A DNA stretch of 64,000 nucleotides from an uncultured Collinsella sp. (GTDB lineage: Bacteria; Actinomycetota; Coriobacteriia; Coriobacteriales; Coriobacteriaceae): the NCBI GenBank assembly GCA_900767675.1, contig CAAFZX010000035.1, positions 1-64,000 on the forward strand, read 5' to 3'. Of this stretch, positions 26,289-34,609 are shown piece by piece (position 1 is the stretch's first letter; the number at the start of each line of letters is the position of its first letter). The notes below the pieces were generated by a model. The model worked only from the letters and a program-made list of their open reading frames with translations. It was not told the DNA's origin and made no database searches. The translations under genes and the position numbers were made by a program.

Positions 26289-26610
26289 CGCTGGCGAGGG
26301 CGGCGCCAAGCCTGCGGGCGGGGGCAAGCCGCTCGGCGCGCCGCGGGGCAAACGTCCGCGTATCCGCGTGAGCTGCGTGGACCAGCTGGGAACGTGCCGC
26401 TGCCATCATGGTCACAAGCCGGGCGACGTTTTTGACTTCGACCGAGACCGCGGCAAGATGTGCGCCATGGCCTGCCATGTGGGCTTTCCCTATATCGATA
26501 TCCTGCGCTATGGCGGAACCGTGCCTGGCAACGAGCCCGGCACGGCAAAGTTCTGCTGTCCCGAGGTCGACACGTTGAACGTCTGGCTTGCCGAGATCGT
26601 CGACGAATAG
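26281..26610 (+). CDS. TIGR04076-like cysteine-rich small protein
   Basis: This 109-residue protein starts with a disordered Gly/Pro/Lys tail and then RIRVSCVDQLGTCRCHHGHKPGDVFDF. A compact domain follows, with CAMACHVGFPYIDILRYGG and a FCCPEVDTLNVWL end. The spacing of the cysteines and the CCP near the C-terminus resemble the TIGR04076 family, whose role is unknown. The cysteines suggest metal or redox chemistry. Its start overlaps the pyridoxamine kinase stop, so the two are co-expressed. Confidence 0.7.
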   Translation: MSNAGEGGAKPAGGGKPLGAPRGKRPRIRVSCVDQLGTCRCHHGHKPGDVFDFDRDRGKMCAMACHVGFPYIDILRYGGTVPGNEPGTAKFCCPEVDTLNVWLAEIVDE

Positions 26611-26612
26611 CC

Positions 26613-26647
26613 GGATGTGACAAAGGGGCGGGCCCTTTGTCGCATCC
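26613..26647. repeat. Dispersed palindromic repeat, copy 4
   Basis: GGATGTGACAAAGGG faces CCCTTTGTCGCATCC around GCGGG, with one T/C arm difference. It begins two bases after the TIGR04076-like gene stop. Confidence 0.8.
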
Positions 26648-26689
26648 GCCGATGGTGCCCCTTCTTTTTTGCCTATAATCCTAAATCTC

Positions 26690-26764
26690 TGCATTTCATC
26701 CGATTTTAGGTTCTAAAAACTCTGCATTTCATCGATAATCAAGCATATAAACCTTGCATTTCAT
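26690..26764 (+). promoter_or_regulatory. Three TGCATTTCAT repeats at 32-33 bp spacing
   Basis: TGCATTTCAT occurs at 26690-26699, 26723-26732 and 26755-26764, each within a longer CTCTGCATTTCATC-GAT-like unit on an AT-rich background. The ~3-helical-turn spacing puts all copies on one DNA face, directly upstream of the AAA/DUF4143 ATPase gene. A cooperative operator or an origin-like iteron is possible. A -10-like TATAAT at 26674-26679 precedes the array. Confidence 0.55.
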
Positions 26765-26788
26765 TTGATGACACTGAGGGGAGAGCCT

Positions 26789-28150
26789 ATGCTGCGTAGG
26801 AAAATAGCGGCAGAGCTGGAGCGTTGGCTGAAGTCTGCCGAGCAAAAGGCCTTATTCATTACGGGTTCTCGCCAGATCGGCAAAAGTTATTCGATTCGCG
26901 CATTTGGCAAAGCCAGCCATGCAACCTACATCGAGCTCAACCTCATGGAAAATCGCCAGGCAAAAGATGCTCTTCTCGAGGCACGGGATGCCGACGATTT
27001 CATCAGCAGGGTGACGCTTCTCTCGGGAAAGCCGATAGCACCGGGCAAAACGCTCGTGTTTATCGATGAGGTCCAAGAGGCCCCCGACATCATGACGACG
27101 GCAAAGTTCCTTGTTGAGGACGGGAGGTGTCGCTGGGCGTTTTCGGGGTCAATGCTCGGGACCCAGTTCAAGGGCGTTAGGTCCTATCCCGTGGGATATG
27201 TTCACGAGCTTAGGATGTTCCCGCTCGATTTCGAGGAGTTTTGCTGGGCGATCGGGGTGAGCGAGGGAGCTCGCCAAACGATACGCGACGCGTGTATCAG
27301 CGAGAAGCCCATTCCTGATTACATTCACGACGCGATGATGGCAAACTTCAGGACCTATACCGTTGTCGGTGGAATGCCAGAGGTCGTGCAGCGTTTCCTT
27401 GACACGCGGGGCGACCTTGCCTCTGTTCGTCAGCTACAGTCAGAGCTCAACGAACAGTACCGGCGGGATATCTCCAAGTATGCAAGCGGGCGAGCCCTTC
27501 AGGTGCAGAGCATTTACGATCAGCTCCCTATTATGCTCGAGGGCGAAAACAAACGCTTCGTGCTCAATTCCATTGACCCCAAGGCGCATTACGACAAGTA
27601 CCAGCGAGATTTTGTCTGGCTTGTCGATGCCGGCGTTGCTCTCAAGGCGGATATCGTAACCGAGCCAAAGTCGCCCCTGCTCAAGACGGCACGGCCATCG
27701 CAGTTCAAGCTATACCAATCGGATACGGGCATGTTGATGGCACGCTACCCCGTTGGCGTCGCCCAGGCGGCGTATCTTGATAGCAAGGAACCCAATCTGG
27801 GCGGTATTTACGAAAACGTGGTGGCCCAGCAGCTGACTGCCCAAAATCGCCAGCTTTACTACTATCAGACAAAGAAGCGCGGCGAAGTGGACTTTGTGGT
27901 CGACGGACCGGATGGAACGGCTGTTCCGATCGAGGTTAAATCAGGTTCCTATTACCACGCGCACGCCGCGCTCGGTCATGTGCTTGATACGGCCGAATAT
28001 GGCGTAAGGCTCGGGATTGTTTTCTCGAGAGGCAACGTTGAACGCAGCGGAGCTGTTCTTTATTTGCCGCTATATGCGACCTGGGCCCTTTCGGATGTTT
28101 TGGGTGACTCCTGTGCCGAGGGGATAAAGCTGGAGGTCAAGCCGGTCTAG
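26789..28150 (+). CDS. AAA family ATPase with DUF4143 domain
   Basis: This 453-residue protein belongs to the AAA_14/DUF4143 group. Walker A is GSRQIGKSY near residue 35 and Walker B is TLVFIDEVQE. The sensor-like segment WAFSGSMLG follows, then the family helix region, and a C-terminal domain with EVDFVVDGPDGTAVPIEVKSG. That last stretch has the D...ExK arrangement of PD-(D/E)XK nuclease-like folds. Cellular roles of this abundant family remain largely unknown. GGGGAGAG precedes ATG 26789. It is a single gene bracketed by palindromic repeats, with a triple-repeat array upstream, a context consistent with horizontal movement. Confidence 0.85.
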   Translation: MLRRKIAAELERWLKSAEQKALFITGSRQIGKSYSIRAFGKASHATYIELNLMENRQAKDALLEARDADDFISRVTLLSGKPIAPGKTLVFIDEVQEAPDIMTTAKFLVEDGRCRWAFSGSMLGTQFKGVRSYPVGYVHELRMFPLDFEEFCWAIGVSEGARQTIRDACISEKPIPDYIHDAMMANFRTYTVVGGMPEVVQRFLDTRGDLASVRQLQSELNEQYRRDISKYASGRALQVQSIYDQLPIMLEGENKRFVLNSIDPKAHYDKYQRDFVWLVDAGVALKADIVTEPKSPLLKTARPSQFKLYQSDTGMLMARYPVGVAQAAYLDSKEPNLGGIYENVVAQQLTAQNRQLYYYQTKKRGEVDFVVDGPDGTAVPIEVKSGSYYHAHAALGHVLDTAEYGVRLGIVFSRGNVERSGAVLYLPLYATWALSDVLGDSCAEGIKLEVKPV

Positions 28151-28161
28151 GGACAGTCCCC

Positions 28162-28194
28162 GATGCGACAAAGGGATGGTGCCTTTGTCGCATC
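28162..28194. repeat. Dispersed palindromic repeat, copy 5
   Basis: GATGCGACAAAGG and CCTTTGTCGCATC are perfect arms around GATGGTG. The core GGGACAGTCCC appears separately just upstream (28150-28160), so this site looks like a rearranged or double copy. It lies 11 bases past the ATPase gene stop. Confidence 0.75.
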
Positions 28195-28210
28195 CGCTAT
28201 CCGAGATAAT

Positions 28211-28274
28211 GAGCGTGGATTTTCTCCCGTCTAGAGCGCACTTGAATGCTCAAAGTGGGAGAAAATCCACGCTC
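28211..28274. repeat. 18-bp perfect inverted repeat
   Basis: GAGCGTGGATTTTCTCCC (28211-28228) and its exact complement (28257-28274) surround a 28-base loop. It lies between the convergent ATPase and phosphatase genes. It may terminate both, but the long exact arms suggest a repeat-element origin. Confidence 0.6.
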
Positions 28275-28310
28275 GATCTGTATGCCGATGACGCGGCTCA
28301 CGAGGTGAAC

Positions 28311-28757
28311 CTACAGCTGCTCGAGCATAGCGGTGCAGCCGGCGAGCACGTCGCGGTAGGTGGTATCGAAATTGCCGGTATACCAGGGATCGGCCACGTC
28401 GCCGGGGCGATCGGTCCAGTCGAGTAGACGCGAGATTTTGCCATCGGGGCCCTTACCAAAGATGCGGTGCAGGCCGCGGGCGTTCTCGGCATCCATATAG
28501 ACAATGTGATCCCAGTCGCCATACTCCGCGCGACGCACCTGACGTGCGCGATGTGCGACGACGGGAATTCCGACCTCGCGTAGCTTGGCAACGGTACCGT
28601 GGTGCGGCGGGTTGCCAATCTCCTCGGTCGAGGTCGCAGCGGAATCGATGACAAACTCCGCCTCGCGCCCGGCGCGGCGCACGAGCTCGGTAAACACCGA
28701 CTCAGCCATCGTCGAGCGGCAGATATTTCCATAACAGATAAACAGTACACGTTGCAT
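28311..28757 (-). CDS. Low-molecular-weight protein tyrosine phosphatase
   Basis: This 148-residue phosphatase has the P-loop CYGNICRS near the N-terminus (nucleophile Cys 8, Arg 14) and the general-acid Asp in VADPWYTGNF close to the C-terminus, both hallmarks of the LMW-PTP family. It is cytosolic and may dephosphorylate tyrosine kinases or arginine-phosphorylated proteins. No cognate BY-kinase is nearby. AAAGGAACC precedes the ATG. It is a single gene on the minus strand. Confidence 0.9.
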   Translation of the reverse strand: MQRVLFICYGNICRSTMAESVFTELVRRAGREAEFVIDSAATSTEEIGNPPHHGTVAKLREVGIPVVAHRARQVRRAEYGDWDHIVYMDAENARGLHRIFGKGPDGKISRLLDWTDRPGDVADPWYTGNFDTTYRDVLAGCTAMLEQL

Positions 28758-28816
28758 GCGCGGTTCCTTTCATATGGAAGGCTGCTAAAGAGTCGAAGCC
28801 GGGTGCATGCCAAGTT

Positions 28817-29566
28817 TTATTTCTTGGCCAGTTTGAAGTAGCGCTCAAATATCAATTCGAAAACGTAATAGAACATCAATCGACTGTCGAGGTCCATGCT
28901 GCCCAAGCGGATTTCTTTTTGCACGGTGTAGATAGGGTAGTCGGCTAGTTTCGAGAGAGAATTCCGAGAAAAGCCGGTGAGCGTGACAACCTTGCATCCG
29001 CGCGTTTTGGCTATCGATGTGGCGTCAATAGACACCTGTGTCTCACCGCTTACGGAAACACTGAAGACCAGGTCGTTTTTGCCAAGGAGTTCTGCGTAAT
29101 GCCTCATGACGTGGCGTTCACTGAGCGTATCGGTGTTCTTGCCCATAATTTTGAGCTTTTCAGCCATTTCGAGGCACGGGTACTTCGAAAAACCCGAGCA
29201 GAAGAACACGATATGCGAGGCGTCCTGGATAAGACTCACAACCGAATCGATGACCCGGTCGTTAAGCAGATCTTTGGTCTGTACGAGCTGGGTATCAAGA
29301 GGAAGCGTCTCGATAGTGAATCGATTGCGGTCGAGCGAGGCGGAATACGATTGTTTGAGCTCCGTAAACCCCGAGAAGCCAAGCTTATGGGCAAGCCTGA
29401 CGATTGTATTGGGAGCGACGAAGAACCGTTCAGCAACGCTCTTAAGCGTGACATCGTCAATATCATCACGCAGCTCGATGATGTAGCGCATGATCTCGCT
29501 TTCGAGATCGTTGAGCTTGCTCTCGCCAGCTCGCACATGATCATAAAAAGATTCTTGATCTTTCAT
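28817..29566 (-). CDS. RpiR family regulator (HTH plus SIS domain)
   Basis: This 249-residue regulator has an N-terminal RpiR helix-turn-helix (VTLKSVAERFFVAPNTIVRLAHKLGFSGFTELK) and a C-terminal SIS domain that binds sugar phosphates (IVFFCSGFSKYPCLEMAEKL, VSVSGETQVSIDA). It is divergent from the GH4 hydrolase and PTS genes, making it their likely regulator with a phosphorylated disaccharide as effector. I chose ATG 29566 (MKDQESF), with GAGGGG about 13 bases upstream; the frame runs open to 29758, but those extra residues look non-coding. Confidence 0.85.
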   Translation of the reverse strand: MKDQESFYDHVRAGESKLNDLESEIMRYIIELRDDIDDVTLKSVAERFFVAPNTIVRLAHKLGFSGFTELKQSYSASLDRNRFTIETLPLDTQLVQTKDLLNDRVIDSVVSLIQDASHIVFFCSGFSKYPCLEMAEKLKIMGKNTDTLSERHVMRHYAELLGKNDLVFSVSVSGETQVSIDATSIAKTRGCKVVTLTGFSRNSLSKLADYPIYTVQKEIRLGSMDLDSRLMFYYVFELIFERYFKLAKK

Positions 29567-29864
29567 AAGATGTTTCAGCCCCTCGCATCTCGCCGTACAT
29601 ATGGTACCGCTTTGTGTAGCCAGGTGAGAAATCGGTAATCGGTCAAGATTGCCTATTGCCCATGAACTGGGCAAACGCGTGTGTCTGCCTACACATATCT
29701 GTGTCGTGAGCGAAATCATGTGTCCCCGTTTCGCATTGGCCCACACGGGGACTCTCAAATGACCTTATATCGCAAAATATCAATCGAAACGAAGCAAGCC
29801 GAGGACAACCGCGGAGCCCAAGGTCTTCGAGAATACCGATCAGCCAACCCTGGAGGGACGGAAC
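29567..29864. promoter_or_regulatory. Divergent control region of the alpha-glucoside cluster
   Basis: This 298-base intergenic region separates the RpiR and GH4 genes. Two small dyads are visible: ACACA-TATC-TGTGT near 29691-29704 and GTCCCCGT (29722-29729) facing ACGGGGAC (29745-29752). Either could be an RpiR or catabolite operator. No promoter is clear enough to call. Confidence 0.35.
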
Positions 29865-31190
29865 ATGAAGGATAAGCTCAATATTGTGATCGTTGGCGGC
29901 GGCTCCACGTGGTGCCCTGGCATTCTTAAAGCCCTGACCAAGCACATGGACATTCTGCCGCTGAACCGCGTGATGCTCTATGACATCGATGCCGAGCGTC
30001 AGCGCCCGATTGGCGAGTTTGGCAAGATCCTCTTCGCTGAGGAGGAGCCCGGTGTGGAGTTTGGTTACACCACCGATAAGGACGAGGCTTACACCGACGT
30101 CGACTTTGTGCTCTGCCAGATTCGTACCGGCGGCTACGAGATGCGCAGCAAGGACGAGAAGATTCCGCTGCATATGGGAATCATCGGCCAGGAAACGGTG
30201 GGTCCTGGCGGCATGGCTTACGGTATGCGCTCCATGCATGACATGGTTGAGATCGTCAACGACGTTCGCGCTCATAGCCCGGAGGCGTGGATTATCAACT
30301 ACACCAACCCGGCTGCTATTGTGGCATATGGTCTCGAGCGCGTCCTGCCCGATGAGCATCGCGTCCTCAACATCTGCGACCAGCCTGTCAACCTCATGCG
30401 CTCTTACGGTCGCCTGCTCGGTCGCGATATGAGCAAGACGGAGCCCGTGTACTTCGGCCTCAATCACTTCGGTTGGTTCAAGCACATCTACGATGAAGAG
30501 GGCCATGACCTCGTGCCGCAGATTAAGGAGTACACGGAGAAGAACGGCTTCCTTCCTGCCGATGCCGAGCAGCGTGACCAGTCCTGGCTTGATACCTACG
30601 CCATGGTCAAGGACATGCTCGAGGACTTCCCCGACTATCTGCCCAACACTTATCTGCAGTACTATCTGTATCCCGAGTACAAGGTCGCTCACCTCGACCC
30701 CGATTACACTCGCTCCGACGAGGTCATCAACGGTCGTGAGAAGCGTGTGTTCGCCGAGTGCAAGCGCGTTGCCGAAGTCGGCACCGCAAAGAACTCCTCG
30801 GTTGTGCAAAACGACGCTCATGGCGATATGATCGTGGAAATCACCTCGGCCATTTATCGCAACACCAACAAGACCTTCATTGTCATCGTGCCCAACAACG
30901 GCATTATCGAGGGTATGCCCGATGACGCCATGGTCGAGGTCGCGGCAAGCGTGGGCGCCAATGGCCCGCAGCCCTATGCTGTTGGCAAGATCGGTACCTT
31001 CTATCGCGGTCTTATGGAGAACCAGTACGCCTATGAGCGCCTGACCGTTGAGGCTTGGATGGAGGGTTCCTACGAGAAGGCCCTGCAGGCACTCACGCTT
31101 AATCGTCTGGTCGGTGACGCAAAGAAGGCTCGCAAAGTGCTCGACAAGCTCATCGAGGCCAATAAGGATTACTGGCCGGAGCTTAAGTAG
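29865..31190 (+). CDS. GH4 6-phospho-alpha-glucosidase
   Basis: This 441-residue NAD+- and metal-dependent glycosidase belongs to family GH4. The Rossmann motif IVIVGGGSTWCPGIL opens the protein. The metal-binding cysteine lies in C171-DQP; in GH4, CD-type motifs mark 6-phospho-alpha-glucosidases, while CN-type motifs mark beta enzymes. INYTNPAAI and FGLNHFGWF are further family motifs. It would cleave maltose 6'-phosphate or a related phosphodisaccharide delivered by the PTS permease encoded next. GGAGGGA precedes the ATG. Confidence 0.9.
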   Translation: MKDKLNIVIVGGGSTWCPGILKALTKHMDILPLNRVMLYDIDAERQRPIGEFGKILFAEEEPGVEFGYTTDKDEAYTDVDFVLCQIRTGGYEMRSKDEKIPLHMGIIGQETVGPGGMAYGMRSMHDMVEIVNDVRAHSPEAWIINYTNPAAIVAYGLERVLPDEHRVLNICDQPVNLMRSYGRLLGRDMSKTEPVYFGLNHFGWFKHIYDEEGHDLVPQIKEYTEKNGFLPADAEQRDQSWLDTYAMVKDMLEDFPDYLPNTYLQYYLYPEYKVAHLDPDYTRSDEVINGREKRVFAECKRVAEVGTAKNSSVVQNDAHGDMIVEITSAIYRNTNKTFIVIVPNNGIIEGMPDDAMVEVAASVGANGPQPYAVGKIGTFYRGLMENQYAYERLTVEAWMEGSYEKALQALTLNRLVGDAKKARKVLDKLIEANKDYWPELK

Positions 31191-31272
31191 CTAGTTCCAT
31201 AGCGCTTGATAACTGTTATGGGGCGTGTGGACTGTAGAGCTGCACGCCCCGTTTCTTTAAGAGGGGTATCCC

Positions 31273-32835
31273 ATGAACAAAGATGAGCTGCTGGCAAAGT
31301 TCCAGCGCCTGGGCAAAGTCCTCATGACGCCTGTCTTGATCCTGCCAATCGCCGGCATCCTTCAGGGCTTTGGCAATGCCTTTACCAGCCCCACCCTTAC
31401 GGCAGCTGTTCCCTGGCTTGCTGCTCCGGGCTTTGCGATCTTCTTTTCGATTCTCAAGGCCGCAGCCGGCATCGTCATGAACAACATTCCAGTTATCTTC
31501 TCGATTTGTCTCGCCTATGGCTTCGCCAAGTCCGAGAAGGCTACCGCGGCGCTTTGTGGCTTTTTGGGCTACATGTGCATGAACTCCGTGATGGGCACGT
31601 TCCTTACGGCGACTGGCGTTATCGATCCCGCGAATCTTACGACGGGCCAGAGCACGATCCTCGGTATCACCACGCTCGACACTGGCGTTATCGGCGGTCT
31701 TCTGGTGGGTGCAATCGTCGCATGGTTGCATAACCGTTACTACAAGATTGAGCTGCCTGCCGTGTTCTCCATCTTCAACGGTACGCGCTTTATCCCGGCG
31801 GTGACGCTGCTCTCATGCAGCATCCTCGCATTGGTCATGTCCTTTGTTTTCCCGTTTATTCAGAACGCTCTCGGTGCGCTGTCCGAGTTCATCAAGACTA
31901 CGGGTGCCTTTGGTGCATTTGTCTACGGCGCCGGTGAGCGCATGCTCCTGCCTTTTGGCCTGCATCACTTTGTCTATCTCCCGTTCTTCTTCACGTCGCT
32001 CGGTGGCGTCGAGACCATCGACGGCCAGACCGTTCAGGGCGCTATCAATATCTACAACGCGATCCTGGGCTCTCCTAGCACGCCGTTTAACATCGAGGTC
32101 AGCCGTTTTGTCATGAACGGCAAGGTTATCTTCGCCATGTTCGGCCTGCCTGGCGCTGCACTCGCCTTCTACAAGACGGCGCTTCCCAAGAACAAGAAGA
32201 AGACCGCAGCGCTCATGATCGCTATCGTGGTGCCTTGCATCCTCTCCGGCATTACCGAGCCGCTCGAGTACTCCTTCCTGTTTATCGCGCCCATCCTCTA
32301 CGTGTTCCACGCTCTCATGGCTGGTCTTGCCTATGCGCTGACCTATATCTTGCAGTTCAACGTGGCCGGTTCCGCGTCCTTCGGTGGCCCGCTCTTGTCG
32401 TTGATCTTTAACGGCATTATGGGTGCAGCCAAGGGTTCCAACTGGCAGGTTATCCTGTTCCTCGGTCCTATCTACTTCGTGGTGTACTACTTCGTCTTCA
32501 AGTTCATCATTCTTAAGAAGGACTTTAAGACCCCTGGCCGCGAGGAAGAGTCCGACGATGAGGCCGAAAAGGCTCCCAAGACCGTGATCAGCGACCTCAT
32601 TCCCGCCATCGTTGAGGCAGTGGGCGGCGACAACAATATTAAGTCTGTCGAGGCCTGCTTCACCCGTCTGCGTATCCAGCTCAATGACTGTGACAAGGTG
32701 GTTGACGACGCCGAGTTTACCGAAAAGCTCGAAGCGCGTGGCATCGTGCATGTCAACGGCGGCGTGCAGATTGTCTACGGTAACATGGCTTCTAACTACG
32801 CAACCCAGATGCGCGAGCTACTGGGTATGGAGTAA
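31273..32835 (+). CDS. PTS alpha-glucoside (maltose-type) transporter subunit IIBC
   Basis: This 520-residue phosphotransferase permease has IIC (about residues 1-415, ~10 helices) followed by IIB. The IIC catalytic region SGITEPLEYSFLFIAP is near residue 325. The phosphorylated cysteine of IIB is Cys 462 in VEACFTRLR. The IIA domain is absent, so a separate glucose-type IIA must serve it. Co-location with a 6-phospho-alpha-glucosidase and an RpiR regulator points to maltose or another alpha-glucoside, as in MalB/GlvC. It lies 82 bases after the GH4 gene in one operon and is followed by a strong terminator. Confidence 0.9.
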   Translation: MNKDELLAKFQRLGKVLMTPVLILPIAGILQGFGNAFTSPTLTAAVPWLAAPGFAIFFSILKAAAGIVMNNIPVIFSICLAYGFAKSEKATAALCGFLGYMCMNSVMGTFLTATGVIDPANLTTGQSTILGITTLDTGVIGGLLVGAIVAWLHNRYYKIELPAVFSIFNGTRFIPAVTLLSCSILALVMSFVFPFIQNALGALSEFIKTTGAFGAFVYGAGERMLLPFGLHHFVYLPFFFTSLGGVETIDGQTVQGAINIYNAILGSPSTPFNIEVSRFVMNGKVIFAMFGLPGAALAFYKTALPKNKKKTAALMIAIVVPCILSGITEPLEYSFLFIAPILYVFHALMAGLAYALTYILQFNVAGSASFGGPLLSLIFNGIMGAAKGSNWQVILFLGPIYFVVYYFVFKFIILKKDFKTPGREEESDDEAEKAPKTVISDLIPAIVEAVGGDNNIKSVEACFTRLRIQLNDCDKVVDDAEFTEKLEARGIVHVNGGVQIVYGNMASNYATQMRELLGME

Positions 32836-32867
32836 ACGCCCCATATATCTATAAAATCCGGTGTAGA

Positions 32868-32900
32868 AGGCGGCGGCAGACAATGCGTCTGTCGCCGCCT
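32868..32900 (+). terminator. Terminator of the alpha-glucoside operon
   Basis: AGGCGGCGGCAGAC and GTCTGTCGCCGCCT form a 14-base stem with one mismatch and a five-base loop, 33 bases past the PTS stop, then TTTGAG. Confidence 0.75.
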
Positions 32901-32918
32901 TTGAGTTACCCCACGCGC

Positions 32919-32978
32919 ATTTCGTGTACTTCGGATACACGAAATCGTAGAAAAGCGTGTATCTGAAGTACACGAAAT
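32919..32978. repeat. 23-bp inverted repeat
   Basis: ATTTCGTGTACTTCGGATACACG (split here as ATTTCGTGTACTTC + GGATACACG, 32919-32941) faces its complement at 32956-32978 with one mismatch, around a 14-base loop. Each arm is itself partly palindromic (CGTGTA...TACACG). It lies between the convergent PTS and MFS genes and could be an element end, a terminator or a protein site. Confidence 0.55.
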
Positions 32979-33062
32979 TGCACTGCTGAAGCTTCCGGGC
33001 GGATAAACATACTCATATTGGGCGGTTCACCGGTTGCTCGCCACCTTGGGCTATGTTCGCCC

Positions 33063-34316
33063 CTATGCCTGCATCCGGGGCCGTGCTGATTGACGACGGC
33101 GCTCCCAACGTGCCAGCTTAATCGTCACCAGCGTGAGCGCCCAGGCCACAAGCGAGAACGCGGCGCCCACGGCGCCCACGTACGCAATGCCAACGCTGCT
33201 TACCACGGTGCCGCCCACTGCGGTGCCAAACGAGATGCCGACGTTAAACGCCATGGGCTCCACCGAACTTGCGAGTACCATCGACTTGGGATGGCGGCTG
33301 CGTGCCACGTCCATAAAGTGCGTGATGCACGACACCGAGAACAGGTACATGAGCAGCGCCAAGCTAAAGACAAAGACCAGCGCGAGCGGCATGGTGCCGC
33401 CCACAGCAAACAGCCCGAGCAGCGCCGCAGCCTGCAGCACAAACGTCACAAGCAGCGCCTTCATGCCAAAGCGCGCATCGATCCATCCGCCCAGGATGTT
33501 CGAGATCAGGCAGAACACGCCGTAGGCCATAAGCGTGGTACTGGCTTCGACCGTGCCCATGCCCAGCACCTGCTCAAGATAAGGCGTCACGTAGCCGTAG
33601 AACACATAGACCGACCCCACGCCAAACAAAAAGATGAGCATGCCGGTGATGATGCTCGGCTCGCGCAGCAGCCCCGCCTGCTCGCGAAAGGTGGCAGGCT
33701 CGTCGGTTTGCCCAGCGCGCGGCATAAACGCCACGAGCGCTCCGCAGATCAGAACGGCAAAGGTCAGCGTGCCGTACATGGCTACGTGCCAATCGAGCGT
33801 GTCGGCCACAAACTTGCCGATCGAAGTGACAAAGACCATTGCCACGGAAAACGCACCATATACCACCGAGATGGCAAGCGAAGTTTGCTGCGGAGACAGC
33901 AGCTCGGGGATGTACGTCACGCCCACGGCGAGCAGTGCGCCCGAGACGGAGCCCAGGACAATGCGCGAGATAAAGAGCACCTGGAAGTTGGGCGCCAACG
34001 CCATGACCAGGTTGCCGAGCACAAAGACGATGCTGTAGCACACGAGCAGCTGGTAGCGGCGGAAGCGTCCCGTGCTGAGCGCAAGCACCGGCGTGGCGAT
34101 AGCGTAGACGAGCGCGAACACGCTGATGAGCTGGCCCGCAGTGGCAAGTGATACGCCGAGTTCCGTTGCCAAATCGCTTTCGATGCCGATGACCACGAAC
34201 TCGGAGCAGCCGAGCGAGAATCCCAACAGCACGAGCAGCGCCAGGCAGAGCTTGGTGCGCGCGGGGGAGAGCGCGGCGGCGGTTGACTTGCTTTTAGGCG
34301 TGGTTGCGGCGGTCAA
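33063..34316 (-). CDS. MFS efflux transporter (DHA1-like)
   Basis: This 417-residue 12-helix major facilitator resembles the AraJ/CmlA-like drug:H+ antiporter-1 group. It has GFSLGCSEFVVIGI in helix 1, LSTGRFRRYQLL in the loop between helices 2 and 3, ISRIVLGSVSGALLAVG in helix 4 and GGWIDARFGMK in the second half. It probably exports sugars or drugs. I prefer TTG 34316 because GGAG lies seven bases upstream; a GTG at 34325 touches that site and an upstream ATG has none. Two palindromic repeats and an AT-rich dyad lie just upstream. Confidence 0.82.
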   Translation of the reverse strand: MTAATTPKSKSTAAALSPARTKLCLALLVLLGFSLGCSEFVVIGIESDLATELGVSLATAGQLISVFALVYAIATPVLALSTGRFRRYQLLVCYSIVFVLGNLVMALAPNFQVLFISRIVLGSVSGALLAVGVTYIPELLSPQQTSLAISVVYGAFSVAMVFVTSIGKFVADTLDWHVAMYGTLTFAVLICGALVAFMPRAGQTDEPATFREQAGLLREPSIITGMLIFLFGVGSVYVFYGYVTPYLEQVLGMGTVEASTTLMAYGVFCLISNILGGWIDARFGMKALLVTFVLQAAALLGLFAVGGTMPLALVFVFSLALLMYLFSVSCITHFMDVARSRHPKSMVLASSVEPMAFNVGISFGTAVGGTVVSSVGIAYVGAVGAAFSLVAWALTLVTIKLARWERRRQSARPRMQA

Positions 34317-34374
34317 GGTTGTCACTCCAATGTCGCATGAATAAGCGGGATTCAATCCATGCAACTCTAACAGA

Positions 34375-34405
34375 ATGTGACAAAGAGACAGTCCCTTTGT
34401 CACAT
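34375..34405. repeat. Dispersed palindromic repeat, copy 6
   Basis: ATGTGACAAAGAGAC-A-GTCCCTTTGTCACAT, with one arm mismatch, lies 58 bases upstream of the MFS start on its promoter side. Confidence 0.8.
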
Positions 34406-34454
34406 CCGAATAGCATCGCAAGCTTGTTTTGAAGCGGAGGAGGGTCGCTCATTT

Positions 34455-34487
34455 CTTATAAACTTGCAAAATCTGCAAGTTTATAAG
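34455..34487. promoter_or_regulatory. AT-rich dyad CTTATAAACTTGCA
   Basis: CTTATAAACTTGCA (34455-34468) and its exact complement (34474-34487) flank AAATC. This short-loop symmetric site between divergent genes fits a regulator operator better than a terminator, and it lies between two dispersed palindromes. Confidence 0.4.
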
Positions 34488-34503
34488 TTTTCACGTCTGG
34501 CCG

Positions 34504-34532
34504 TGTGACAAAGGGATAGTCCCTTTGTCACA
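34504..34532. repeat. Dispersed palindromic repeat, copy 7
   Basis: TGTGACAAAGGGA-TAG-TCCCTTTGTCACA is a perfect palindrome with 13-base arms, 77 bases before the acidic membrane protein gene. Confidence 0.8.
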
Positions 34533-34609
34533 TTCCATGCGAGCCGCCGTGCCATCTGGGGGTATAAGGCTGGCAAGTGTTAATTTGCGAGGCTTAAGGG
34601 GCGCCCCGT

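Noticed and set aside
26789..28150. AAA/DUF4143 gene as a toxin or defence gene
   Set aside because: There is no partner gene or defence neighbours. The family is common and of unclear role, so no such function is claimed.
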